From Diplonema papillatum (Eukaryota > Euglenozoa > Diplonemea > Diplonemida > Diplonemidae), in contig JAPJBO010000363.1 in assembly GCA_030068145.1 (NCBI GenBank), positions 62,001 to 126,000 of the forward strand: DNA of 64,000 bases. The letters run 5' to 3'. Positions 30,836 through 40,036 of this stretch are shown piece after piece; the first letter of the stretch is position 1; every line of letters starts with the position of its first letter. Position numbers and translations under genes: made by a program. The notes beneath the pieces were generated by a model that worked only from the letters and a program-made list of their open reading frames with translations, made no database searches and was not told the origin of the DNA.

Positions 30836-32234
30836 ATAAAGAACCCTCCCCCCCACCCGTGCGACCTTTGTCCACCCGTACTGAACGCAGTTCTCCACTG
30901 TGTGGTTTCGCGAGCCACTCACGCACAGGTGTGAATCGTCTCTTTTCTTGCTTTCGGGAGAGACTGCCGCAGTGATGGTCCAACGACGACGGCCTACGCG
31001 GCTCATTTAGCGGTGGTCCACAGTCCGCTTAGGCCCGTAGACGTCGCTGGTCGATCGACCAGGATAGGAATGAGTTGGAGGAGGCGGCACGAGGCATCGT
31101 CAGTAAAGGGTGAGTGCCGGCGTCTTCGGACAACGTCCTTTGCTCGTGGTTGAGGCTGAGCCAATTCACCTACCTCTCCTGTTAGCGACCTGAGCTCGAT
31201 AACTCGGCGATTTCTCGATCAAGCCCAATTTTTCGCTCGTTTACGCTCTACGAAACTCGCTTGGCGCGAGCTGAAGAGGCGAAAGCACGACACGTCACGT
31301 GCGAAGAGATAACCGCAACGCCGGCAATGCAGATTATCGCCACAGTGATTCTTTGCATTTTAATCCAAGCTCGACAACGTTCAGTCGGACAGGGGGTGGA
31401 TTGGCTCACAGGCTCATGTCAGACTCAGCGATCCTATACTACCCGTCTTGAAACACGGACTAAGGAGTCCTACGCGCGTGCGAGGTTCGTGGAACCATGC
31501 GTTCACATGGTTCATTGGCGAACCCTGCGCATCGGTGATGTGTGTATCCCGATGAAAACACCAGCGGGACGCCACGACCACCGTTCGTAGCGCGCCTTCC
31601 GAACCCTCCGCATCACTTTGCATCTTGTTCCGGCTTTTTGCAGCTGTCTTGCCGCATCACTTTGCACTTTCTCCCGGCTTTTTGCAGTTCTCTTGCCGAA
31701 AGCCCGACAAAGGGTGCCCTTTCGATGGAGACGCTCGGGGGCCAAGTCTCGAAAAGGACCCCAAGTGGGGGGCCACCCTATGAAAGGGCCCTGCGATGAC
31801 CCAGCCCTACAAGGAACCCGCCGAAATGCTCGCGCCAACACAAATGCTCACGCCAACTGCCCCCCCCGAAAACAGTATCGGATGACCGGCCTGTTGTCGG
31901 AGTGACGGCGAATACCTGCCGCGTATACGACGATGCTTGCGCACCGCGCGCTGGGCGCGGTCGCCTTTTCGCCCGGCGGGAACCGCCTCACCGCCTCGTC
32001 TCTCCTCCGGATGGGGGATTTTCGTTGTCGGCGCGAGCCGCGCGTTGCTCTGGGGGCCTGCTTTCTTTACCTGCCCTCGTCTGCTTACCCGCTGAGTCGC
32101 CGTGCCGTTTGGTACGAGCGCAGCTGCGCTTGGACCGTGATGATCGTCTTCACCGCGGAAAACTGTGTGTAGTGCATGATGGTCCGCCGCGTCTTTCAGG
32201 TTGGCACACCCGGGGGGGAGATCATAGTTAACAC
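30836..32234. other. gene-free stretch
   Basis: No confident gene. A short tandem duplication, CGCATCACTTTGCA, is at about 31609-31668. At about 31933-32010 one plus frame reads ALGAVAFSPGGNRLTASS, which resembles one WD40 strand set but has no second repeat. I leave it unassigned. Confidence 0.4.
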
Positions 32235-32545
32235 ACGGACGGAGGGGAAAATCTTAGTTTAATGTTCAGGCAGAACACTGCCTCCCATGCATGATTGATG
32301 CGAGCATCAAGTCTTCTTAGAAGAAAATGTTGTAGAACAGGGAGTGCACGGCATGAAACCTTGAGGGACTAGCCCCAGTATTATTTTCACCCGCGGTGTT
32401 GTGTGCACCTCGTTCTTCGTCCCGGGTTTCGCTCGACCATTCCAAAAGTTAGAGCTCGGTCTTAGATTTTAGGGTGTAAGTTCACTTAGAGATCCGGGGG
32501 GCTTTAAAGTCTCCGGGTGACCATTGTCGTAAGGGTCCGTTAAGG
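32235..32545 (+). repeat. composite dispersed repeat, module C followed by B
   Basis: C: GGGGAAAATCTTAGTTTAAT, CAGGCAGAACACTGCCTCC, ATTGATGCGAGCATCAAGTC, ACCTTGAGGGACTAG. Then a link (TGTGCACCTCGTTCTTCGTC, CCAAAAGTTAGAGCTC), then B (GTGTAAGTTCACTTAGAGAT, TTTAAAGTCTCCGGGTGACC). This is the longest continuous copy and gives the module order. Confidence 0.75.
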
Positions 32546-32619
32546 TATCGCAAAACTAGTGCGCGTATCGTATCTGCGGCAGCAGTACGTGTGCTTGTGC
32601 GTGTGTCTTTGTTGCCTTC

Positions 32620-32822
32620 TTGTTAAACGCGTGCGTGCCGGTGCCGATCGTTTTCCAACAGTATTCTTGTCCTGCTTCAGGAACTTCCAGCATGTTTTAG
32701 CCTTCTATACAACATATCAATCAGTACGGCGCTTTATTTTGCCTGCGCGCACTTTGCGAAACTCACGTGCTTTGGTACGCGCTAACTACTATTTTTTAGT
32801 ACCAACAATGCATTGCCAACAC
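32620..32822 (+). repeat. degraded family A copy at the 3' side of the SAM gene
   Basis: GCGTGCCGGTGCCGATCGTT starts it and CTACTATTTTTTAGTACCAA ends it, the latter close to copies at 42985 and 47975. It lies within 30 bp of the SAM gene's last recognisable exon boundary. Confidence 0.6.
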
Positions 32823-35286
32823 AAAAAACACGGCGGGGAAGCGCGGGTACCTGGTCGATGCCCAGCTCGTCGACGAGTTCGGACCTGGTGATGTTGAGGA
32901 GGCACAACCCGTTGAACCGGTTTTTTTCGAGCAGGTCGACGTACTGCCCGTCGAGGTTGACGCCGCGCAGATACGCGGTCACCTGCTCGACGGTCCACAG
33001 CGACGGGTCCCGCGGCTTCGGCGCCGCGGCCGCGGCGGGCGCGGCGGGCGCGGCCGCCGCCGGTGGCGAGTAGGCAGGGTCTGCCATGCGGTCGATGAAC
33101 AGGAACAGGTCCGACTGGCAGCTTGGCGGGCCTTCCGCGGCGGCCGCCGCCGCCGCGGCGGCGGCGCGCTGGCGGTTGGCGTGGGTTTGGGCGAGGAAGG
33201 CGTTCATCGGTTTGTGGGTGTCGGCGAGGGTCGCGGAGCTGTGGCGCTTGATGGGCAGGGCCGCGCCAGCCGGCGAGTGGTGGCCCCCCGGCGACGTCGC
33301 TGACGTGTGCGCCCCTGGCTTGGCGCCGGGCGCGCGGCCTTGGGGGGACGGCGTGTGCCTCGGCTCCGCCCTAGCGGGGCTGACGGACGACGACGCGACG
33401 TTCTTCAACGACGATTGGCGGAACACCTTCAGCAGCCCAGCATCGGCGGCGGTGTCGGGTGATTTCGAGACCCCGCGCCTTGCTCCGGTGTTCGAGGAGT
33501 CGCCCCCCCCTTGGCAGATGCCCTGCTGCATCGTCCGCAGGTTGTCGTGCGATCTCGACGCGCCGAGCGTGTGGGACCCGCGGGCCGGCTGGCCTTCCTC
33601 CGCCCGCTGCACAGCCGTCGGCGGCGGCGAGGTCGAAGGGATCCGCCGAGCCACCGGAAATGACGTCGGTTTCGCTGCCGCCGGCCTGCCGCCAGCCACC
33701 AGCTGCCCACTTTCCGTCCGGGTTGCCCTCACGCCGCCGCCGCTGGCTCCCCTGTCGCCGGCGTCGGCCCCAAAAACCCCGCCGCCCGACCCATTCGCCG
33801 GCGGCGTCAGCGTCCTGCTCAGGGCGCGAGCGCCCCGATCCTCCACCACCGCAGGCTTCGCTGCGGCCTTCCCGGTGCTGGAGGCGACACGCGGCAGCTT
33901 CTTGGCGGCGGGCGGCGGGGGAGTGCCGGGCTGGACCGGCGGCGGCGTCAGCCTCGGCGGCTTGTCCGCGTCCGCCGGCACCGCCGAAGGCTCTGACGAA
34001 GAGAAGGTGCTCGACCGCCGGAACTGCGGGGTCAGCCCGGTTGCGGTCAGCGGGGTTGCCGCCGCGGCCGCGGCGGGGCTGCCGACGAACCGCGGCCGCG
34101 CCGCGCCCGGCGGCTCCGCCGCAGCGCGGAGACGCTGCAGCGGCTGCGGCGGAGCCGCAGCCTTCGCCGCCGCAGGGTCCCTCGGCCGGGCCATCGTCTT
34201 CGAGAGCCCCACCCTCCGGGACGCCGTCTTTTCCGCGGCCGCTGCCGCCGGAACGCCTGGTCTGGTCGGCGGCGTTCTTGCCGGAGGCTTCCCGGCGCCG
34301 CCCTGCTTCCCCGCCGCATCCAGCGGCCGCGCCGCAGCCGACGCAGACCTCCGCGCAGCGGGATCCCCACCGCCACCAAACCCGGCGGCGGCCGCCGCCG
34401 GGCCTGGTGCCGGCCCCTTCGCGCGGTTCAACAGAAACGTGTTCTGCACCGTCAGGGCCGGCGGCGGCGGGGGAGGGGGTGGAGGGAGCAGGGACGCCTG
34501 TTCAACCGCAGAATCAGGCGGGGTCCGGAGACTCTCGAGGCTCTGGCTGCGCGGCTTGGCCGCGGCTTCGCTGAACGCCTCGGCGGGGCAGGAGGCGTCG
34601 AGCTTTTTGCTGCCGCTGAGTCTGTCTCGCAGTGCGGACCTGCTCCGCGGCTCCTTCGCCTTCCTCCGGAAGTCGTTGATTTCGGCGACCAACGCGTCGT
34701 ACGCTTGGACCTGCCGGAGGTGCTCCTCGCTGCAGGAGATCACGCGGGTGTGCGGGGCTGCGGGGGGCGGCTGGGCCTCGGACATGCTGCGGCGGTCTGC
34801 TTGGCTGCGCCGCGTCTTGCGCTCGGGGACCCGCGGCACCCGGAGACGCTCCCCGCGGCTCGACTCCTGCGTGCTGAGGCTGCTGGTGCTGCTGGCCCCG
34901 CAGCTGATGTCGGTCGACTGCAGCGAGCTCGCAGCGCTCGAGGCGGAGCTGCTCGTGCACGACAGGTTCCGGGCGCCCGGCCGGCGGGCCGGGCCCTGCG
35001 ACGCGGAGGGCGCGACAGGTCCCGCCGACTCTTCTGCTTGAGGGTCGTGCGCAGGCTGCCCTTCAGGTACCAGCAGGGCAACCGGGAAGGGCGAGCTGTG
35101 GTCGTGTGGTTGCACGGTAGTGTTGCGCACAATGCGGGAGGGAAGTGCCAGTTGTTTATCACCATTGGGACTGTTTCGTGGTTGGGTAGTGTGGTGCGCG
35201 TTTGCGTGCGGATGACTCTCCGCGAACAAGAGATACGAGGATTTGAGAATTGTCGTTTCGCTTGCTATGTCCAAATCTGGATACAA
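32782..35286 (-). CDS. SAM-domain protein, low-complexity N-terminus
   Basis: A minus-strand frame of 834 codons. Residues ~760-812 are a sterile alpha motif (SAM): SLWTVEQVTAYLRGVNLDGQ begins it, then YVDLLEKNRFNGLCLL and SELVDELGID. SAM domains mediate protein-protein contacts, or sometimes RNA binding. The rest is Ser-, Pro-, Ala- and Arg-rich and probably disordered, with a poly-Pro run near the middle. The final SAM helix is missing. At 32850 the frame meets CAG/GTACC, a plausible splice donor, so the last 22 codons are probably intron and a further exon is expected downstream; I did not find it with confidence. The start is uncertain, because sequence before about residue 95 is not duplicated or conserved. 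A rearranged copy of codons ~130-265 lies at 35640-36068. Confidence 0.7.
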   Translation of the reverse strand: MYPDLDIASETTILKSSYLLFAESHPHANAHHTTQPRNSPNGDKQLALPSRIVRNTTVQPHDHSSPFPVALLVPEGQPAHDPQAEESAGPVAPSASQGPARRPGARNLSCTSSSASSAASSLQSTDISCGASSTSSLSTQESSRGERLRVPRVPERKTRRSQADRRSMSEAQPPPAAPHTRVISCSEEHLRQVQAYDALVAEINDFRRKAKEPRSRSALRDRLSGSKKLDASCPAEAFSEAAAKPRSQSLESLRTPPDSAVEQASLLPPPPPPPPPALTVQNTFLLNRAKGPAPGPAAAAAGFGGGGDPAARRSASAAARPLDAAGKQGGAGKPPARTPPTRPGVPAAAAAEKTASRRVGLSKTMARPRDPAAAKAAAPPQPLQRLRAAAEPPGAARPRFVGSPAAAAAATPLTATGLTPQFRRSSTFSSSEPSAVPADADKPPRLTPPPVQPGTPPPPAAKKLPRVASSTGKAAAKPAVVEDRGARALSRTLTPPANGSGGGVFGADAGDRGASGGGVRATRTESGQLVAGGRPAAAKPTSFPVARRIPSTSPPPTAVQRAEEGQPARGSHTLGASRSHDNLRTMQQGICQGGGDSSNTGARRGVSKSPDTAADAGLLKVFRQSSLKNVASSSVSPARAEPRHTPSPQGRAPGAKPGAHTSATSPGGHHSPAGAALPIKRHSSATLADTHKPMNAFLAQTHANRQRAAAAAAAAAAEGPPSCQSDLFLFIDRMADPAYSPPAAAAPAAPAAAAAPKPRDPSLWTVEQVTAYLRGVNLDGQYVDLLEKNRFNGLCLLNITRSELVDELGIDQVPALPRRVFCVGNALLVLKNSS

Positions 35287-35639
35287 GCGATTGTTTCTAC
35301 GAATTTAGCGATTTTCACTCCTATCGAGAAGCCGGGTATTTTGAGTTTCCGGTTCACCGTTGAGGCGGGGTGGATTAACAGCTTGCTGTACTTACTCCTC
35401 GTCTCCCCGGTCAAGGGTTTCGTTGCCTCCCCTGGCTCTTTCGCGCTCCTGTTCCGTGCGCTCGCTCCAGGTTTCCCTCCGCCGTCAAAGGTCCGACGCG
35501 TTGGCATCCTCTGCCTCTAACTTCTTTGGGCGCTCCGTACCTCCTGGCTCTCTCTTCTTGGGATTAACCACCCTCTGCACCACCGCGCTTCGCGTTGTGT
35601 GTTTTCCCCCTTTACGTTGGCTAGCCGTTTCATCTTCCT

Positions 35640-36068
35640 CTCTGGGACCCGCGGCACCCGGAGACGCTCGCCGCGACTCGGCTCCTGCGTGCTGAGACTG
35701 CTGGTCCGGAGACTCTAGACGCTGAACGCCTCGGCGGGGTCGAGCTTTTTGCTGCCGCTGAGTCTGTCTCGCAGTGCGGACCTGCTCCACGGCTCCTTCG
35801 CCTTCCTCCGGAAGTCGTTGATTTCGGCGACCAACGCGTCGTACGCTTGGACCTGCCGGAGGTGCTCCTCGCTGCAGGAGATCACGCGGGTGTGCGGGGC
35901 TGCGGGTGGCGGCTGGGCCTCGGACATGCTGCGGCGGTCTGCTTGGCTGCGCCGCGTCTTGCGCTCGGGGACCCGCGGCACCCGGAGACGCTCACCGCGG
36001 CTCGACTCCTGCGTGCTGAGGCTGCTGGTGCTACTGGCCCCGCAGCTGATGTCGGTCGACTGCAGCGG
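35640..36068 (-). pseudogene. rearranged partial copy of the SAM gene
   Basis: Positions 35708-36068 match 34525-34925 of the SAM gene almost base for base, with a few substitutions and a short deletion (ASCP lost near KKLD). Positions 35640-35715 join a second, more diverged copy of the 34828-34888 segment to sequence matching 34528-34545, so two source pieces are fused out of order. The upstream boundary is at the CGACTGCAGCG motif. It has no SAM domain and no start of its own. Confidence 0.85.
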
Positions 36069-36161
36069 GCGCACATCCCCTAAGCACCAAAGGAAGAAAC
36101 CCCCGAGTAAACCGGGCTCATAATATATTATGTCCGGCTCGTCGGAACAGGGGTAAAACAC

Positions 36162-37454
36162 GAAACAGCCTAGAAAGCATACATGGCGGCTGGATCGGGC
36201 TTTGCCACAGGCAAGCCGTCAACAAGCACAACGTCTTCGTACAGAGGCGGTTGCTGCTGTCGGGATAGAACCGCTGACGTTTTCTGCGTGCGCGGGGGGG
36301 GGGGCGACTTGGCTTTTGTCTTCTTCATGGGGCCCCGTGCCGTTGAAATGGGCTGGCGGGCGAAGAAGGGAAGCCCCCCACCTCTTCTACTTCAGATGAC
36401 TTCTTCGCCTTCAAAAAAGGAAAAATGCCCTTTTTGTATGGAGAGCGCTTGAAGGTTTTGTGTTACCGACAATCAGTTTTTTTCTTTAAATCTTTCTCTT
36501 TGCGTTCTTCTTTTCGGGTGTTTTTTTCTTCTGCGTTTTTGTGTTGCTTTCTAAACCGCTTCTTTCGTCGCGACTTTTCTCTCTGTCCTTCGTGTGGTTC
36601 TAGTTTCTTTTTTTTCCTTTGCGTTTCTTGCTTTTTTTGGGTTCCACCCCCTTAGGAGTTGCGGTTTGGTCGCTCAACTTTTTTTATTTTGCCAACTTTT
36701 TTCCTTTGACTGTTTCTTTCTTAATGTAGTATCCTGATGTAGAGTTTAAGTTCGCTTGATTTTATTTCCGCACATTAGCATTTGCGAAGGAAGAAATGCG
36801 TAGTTTTGTTTTATTCTTTTACTACGAAAACTAGGAGAAAGAATCGGGCTGTCCATCAGAGGAAAAAAGCAATTCAGAGGCGCTTGTGTCGATCCTGTGA
36901 TGTGCACGGGATCGACGCAAGCGCTCCCATAGCAGTGCTTGCGATGTTGTAGCACTGCGGGCTGCCAACTCCGCACTGCGGGCTGAAGCTCTGTTCGCAG
37001 CACTGCGGGCTGCCTTCTCAGCATCGTTTTCATTATTCCTTCTCGGGTTAAGAGACCAACAAACAAAGTCGAGAGAATCGATCCTTGTTATTCCATGCTT
37101 TATCATTCACGGCGAACGCCTGCTTTGGGCACGCTCACAGTAACATCGGTGGTCGACCCGTATGCGCGTAGAGATTACTTGCAAAGCACCATTACCACCG
37201 TTCATAGAGCACAGGTCTTGATGCGAGGGGTTTATCCCAGCCTTCTGAATACCAGCAGCACGCTGATGCCCAGCAAACTGGGCCACCTTGCAACTTGAGC
37301 TCTGGATCCAACGAGCTTTTTCGAGACTGGCGGTCCTATGAACATGCAATGTGAATAGCCTCTATTCGAGCCAACCCGGCTTTTGTAGACTGTTTGTTTA
37401 TGAAAAAGTGTATGGTTTTTGGACTAGATAACAGTGTGGAGCAAGCTTTTTTTC
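36162..37454. other. gene-free stretch
   Basis: A T-rich tract occupies 36470-36730. A 12-bp motif, CACTGCGGGCTG, occurs three times at 36953-37014. No supported gene. Confidence 0.45.
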
Positions 37455-37465
37455 CCCCTGTCAAA

Positions 37466-37525
37466 ATGCTTAGGGGTGGCAGAGTAAGCGGGCGCCGGCC
37501 TTCAGGCCTGTCGGCCCGGGTTCGA
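37466..37525 (+). tRNA. tRNA-like sequence (SINE head or pseudogene)
   Basis: A-box-like GTGGCAGAGTAAGCGG and a perfect B box, GGTTCGAACCC, about 30 nt apart, with a hairpin, GGCCTTCAGGCC, between them, as in tRNA-Leu-like molecules. The acceptor and T stems do not pair well, so a working tRNA is unlikely. A tRNA-derived SINE or a degraded tRNA fits better. Confidence 0.35.
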
Positions 37526-37714
37526 ACCCACTTTTCCGGTCGAATTGCTTTCGAGGTTTGTTGGGGTTCGAGGTCTAATGTGTCAAAAACTTGGGTTTTT
37601 TGCGCGGAGTTTCTCAGTATCCCGCGGTATTTGGGTCACCCCGGGAAACGGAGTCGGGGGGGGGTCCGGGGGGGTCCCCGGGTATTGGCGCCGAACTTGC
37701 CATCACAGGCCAAG

Positions 37715-37905
37715 CTTGCTACACGCCAACTCAGCATCACCAGAACCCGAACTTTGCGTCACCAAACTTAGCTTCGCCCGAACTTTGCTTTCGCCCGAAC
37801 TCAGCTGCGCCCGAGCTTTGCTTCCCCAGAACTTAGCTTCGCCCGAACTTTGCTTCACCAGAACTTAGCTTCGCCCGAACTTTACTGTCTCCCGAACTTT
37901 AACTG
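37715..37905 (+). repeat. ~28-30-bp tandem repeat, about seven units
   Basis: The units are variants of CCAGAACTTAGCTTCGCCCG followed by AACTTTGCTT. Spacing varies by a few bases. Confidence 0.85.
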
Positions 37906-37945
37906 CTGCCTCCAGTCTCGCCCCGCGCTGGCCTTTAGCCGAGCG

Positions 37946-38022
37946 CACGTACTTAACAGCAGCATTAATATACGCTATTGGTGCTGGAATTACCGCGGGT
38001 GCTGGCACCGGATGCAAGAAAC
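37946..38022 (-). rRNA. fragment of nuclear 18S rRNA (pseudogene)
   Basis: The reverse complement matches the conserved 530-loop region of small-subunit rRNA: the universal primer region is present at 37991-38008 as TACCGCGGGTGCTGGCAC with one change, then GCTGGAATTACCGCGG context and TTAATATACGCTATTGG, then a diverged remnant of the AAGCTCGTAGTT segment. Only about 75 bp is recognisable, flanked by unrelated sequence, so this is a dispersed relic and not a working gene. Confidence 0.75.
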
Positions 38023-38087
38023 TCCGGGCGACCTTCGGCAAACTGACTTCCCTGAACGCAACTTGTTGTGTGGAATGCCATAATTTA

Positions 38088-38230
38088 ATAATGGGGGGAA
38101 AATCTTTAACGTTCAGGCAGGACACTGCCTTTCTCATGTCTGATGTTAGCATCAAGTCTTCTTCGAAGAAAATATGTAAATTGAAAAGGGGAAAGGGTCG
38201 TAGGGTCTGAACCCTTGAGGGACTAGTCAT
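38088..38230 (+). repeat. dispersed repeat, C module copy
   Basis: GGGGGGAAAATCTTTAACGT, CAGGCAGGACACTGCCTTT, TGATGTTAGCATCAAGTCTT, CTTCGAAGAAAATATG, then GAACCCTTGAGGGACTAGTC. The central segment can form a hairpin. Confidence 0.75.
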
Positions 38231-38417
38231 CTTCATTCTTCTTCAGCACTGCCTCGGGAAATATGCATCGCCTGCCTACTTGATTGATTTGATTCCACCC
38301 ACAGTCGTCCCGCGAGTGCTTGCGGCTGGGGTATTTTGTGCATTCTCCCAGAGCGACGGCTGCTCCTAGCGTCCCTCGAGCTCATGGTGCTCTGCGTGAA
38401 ATAAGACGGGCGCCTCA

Positions 38418-38715
38418 TTTGTGTGTGCGTGCCGGTTGATCGTTTTCCCACTTGTATTTACCCTCATTTTCAGGTAGGAAGCTCCGGTCAACCACCAAAA
38501 CCACGCTGCCTGCAAGCCTGCGCACTGGGTCCTGAGCCCGAACATATTTAGGTTGATGATGTGCAGCTTCGTTCACACAGGTGAAGCCCGCGTCACCTGA
38601 ATGGTCACGGCAAATATGATTAGGGCGGACAGCGGCTTCACCAGCTACATGTCGCAAGACAACATTCATGAGTGCATTGGAATGGCAACCCGCACGATTG
38701 TTGGTGCTAAAAAAG
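38418..38715 (+). repeat. dispersed repeat family A copy with insertion
   Basis: The 5' part at 38422-38530 (GTGCGTGCCGGTTGATCGTT, ACCACCAAAACCACGCTGCC) and the 3' part at 38684-38715 (GGCAACCCGCACGATTGTTG, GTGCTAAAAAAG) are separated by about 150 bp absent from the copies at 29570 and 30685. Confidence 0.65.
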
Positions 38716-39419
38716 GGAAACGAGGGAACTTCGCGTTTCGTACCTCTGGGCAAGATGAAGAATACCTGATCCAAGCGTTGCACGTCGACGCACGTGCCTG
38801 GACAAGGTCGTTTGGGAAAGGCAAGACTTAGACACGAGTACCGCTTTTTGCTGCTGAACGTTGGACATGCCCACGTGCGACATGTACACGTGCTGAAGGG
38901 CCGGGTTGTTGAGGAATTTCAGCACGTCACACAAAAGGGGGCAACCTTTCTTCTTTCCGCGGCGACAGCGACTGGCCGCGGGATTGTTCAGTTGACTGCC
39001 CCGCGTGCTCAGTCACACACACGTTCAGCACCGAACCGGGCCAGCAGCAATCCGGCTGACGGGCATGCGTTGCCGTTGCTTCCGCGGTGGTCGGCCACTC
39101 CGTGCGCCGTTTTCTTGACTAAGGCTAAGCGTCAAAGTGGCGAAGACTCCAGCTGCTTTAACTCCGGACCGCGGAAGCGTTCAGTTGACTGGGTCCCCCC
39201 CCAACGTGTTCAGCAATATACAGTTTGCGCGCCAAACCCGTTCAGCAGCTATCCGGTGTGCGCACGTTGTCGTTGGTACAGCGGACCATCGGTAGAATCC
39301 ACTTGCCATCGCGCCACTTTCAAGCGGTAGGACGTCGGATCGTGGATCCACAGTAAGGCATCCCACAATGGGGAGGGCGGCTCTCTCGCACGTGGGCGTT
39401 TCCCATGAGGCAGCACTTT
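38716..39419 (+). repeat. stretch with a ~190-bp degenerate duplication
   Basis: Segments 38985-39130 and 39178-39310 share GTTCAGTTGACTG, CGTGTTCAG/CGTGCTCAG, TTCAGCA-CC and CGTTGCCGTTG/CGTTGTCGTTG in the same order. No supported gene. Confidence 0.5.
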
Positions 39420-39434
39420 CTAACTGAGAACGCC

Positions 39435-39690
39435 AGAATACCCGGGCTCACGCCCCAGCCGGGGATGATCTACACGGACAACCTCCGCAGCGCGGGCCAC
39501 CGACGTGTTCATCCTGGGCGGCGACTACACGGAGTCGAAGTACCGCCCGAAGTACACGTACCACGGCTTCCGTTACCTGGAAGTCAGCGGGTACAGCGCA
39601 ACGCCCGCGTTGGGGAAGGGATTCGAAGTCTCGCTGGACGACTTCACCCTGCTGCATCACCACACTCCCATGACTGCTGCCCACTTGGCG
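39435..39690 (+). pseudogene. alpha-L-rhamnosidase-like (GH78) fragment
   Basis: The plus strand encodes GMIYTDNLRSA in one frame and then VFILGGDYTESKYRPKYTYH and GFRYLEVSGY in another. This matches the GH78 signature in which an NLR motif precedes a hydrophobic strand and the P-F/Y-T-Y-HGFRY-EV motif of the rhamnosidase N-terminal beta domain. The two parts are one base out of frame around 39497-39503. The catalytic (alpha/alpha)6 barrel and its acids are not seen. Intact members hydrolyse terminal alpha-L-rhamnose from glycans. This looks like a relic of a host or transferred gene; a missed intron is unlikely at this spacing. Confidence 0.65.
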
Positions 39691-39834
39691 ACTTTGCATG
39701 CACGACTCCGCCGGACGGAACGGGTTGACGCACGACGAGGTGGCCCTCGTCCACCTTCGCCGGGTAGTGAACACGGCTTGCCCCCATCACGAACCCAATG
39801 CCGTGGGCTGAATCCTCGCGACGGGTTCAGGGGT

Positions 39835-40036
39835 TACATTGTCGTAGGTCATCTTCTACCTCTGGGTACACGATCCTCGCCACTAAACTCGGGTGACTGA
39901 CGGCACGAGTTTCGGGTCAGTATCGTCACTTCTGTCGTAGGCCGGGTCGAATGGGCCGTCGCCTACCGCTGTGTGCACGATCTTCGCCACTACACTGATT
40001 CCTCGAAATCGGGTGGCTGACGGCACGAGCTTCGGG
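39835..40036 (-). repeat. tandem partial copies of the 3' end of the SIZ/PIAS-like gene
   Basis: The ~120-bp end of the gene (TCGTAGGCCGGGTCGAA, GGCCGT, CTACC, TGTGTACACGATCT) is present at 40070-40115, again at 39940-39985, and more degraded at 39840-39890. The copies are separated by repeats of GACGGCACGAG and TTTCGGGTCAGTATCGTC. This gives about 2.5 head-to-tail copies behind the stop codon. Confidence 0.75.

Noticed and set aside
31933-32172. WD40-like peptide (AVAFSPGGNRLTASS)
   Set aside because: Only one strand set, with no GH or WD dipeptide and no second repeat.
33086-35041. 651-codon frame on the plus strand opposite the SAM gene
   Set aside because: Antisense shadow of a GC3-rich coding region; Ala/Gly-rich and lacking any domain, whereas the minus strand has a SAM domain.
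37466-37525. Functional tRNA-Leu gene
   Set aside because: A and B boxes are good but the acceptor and T stems do not pair.
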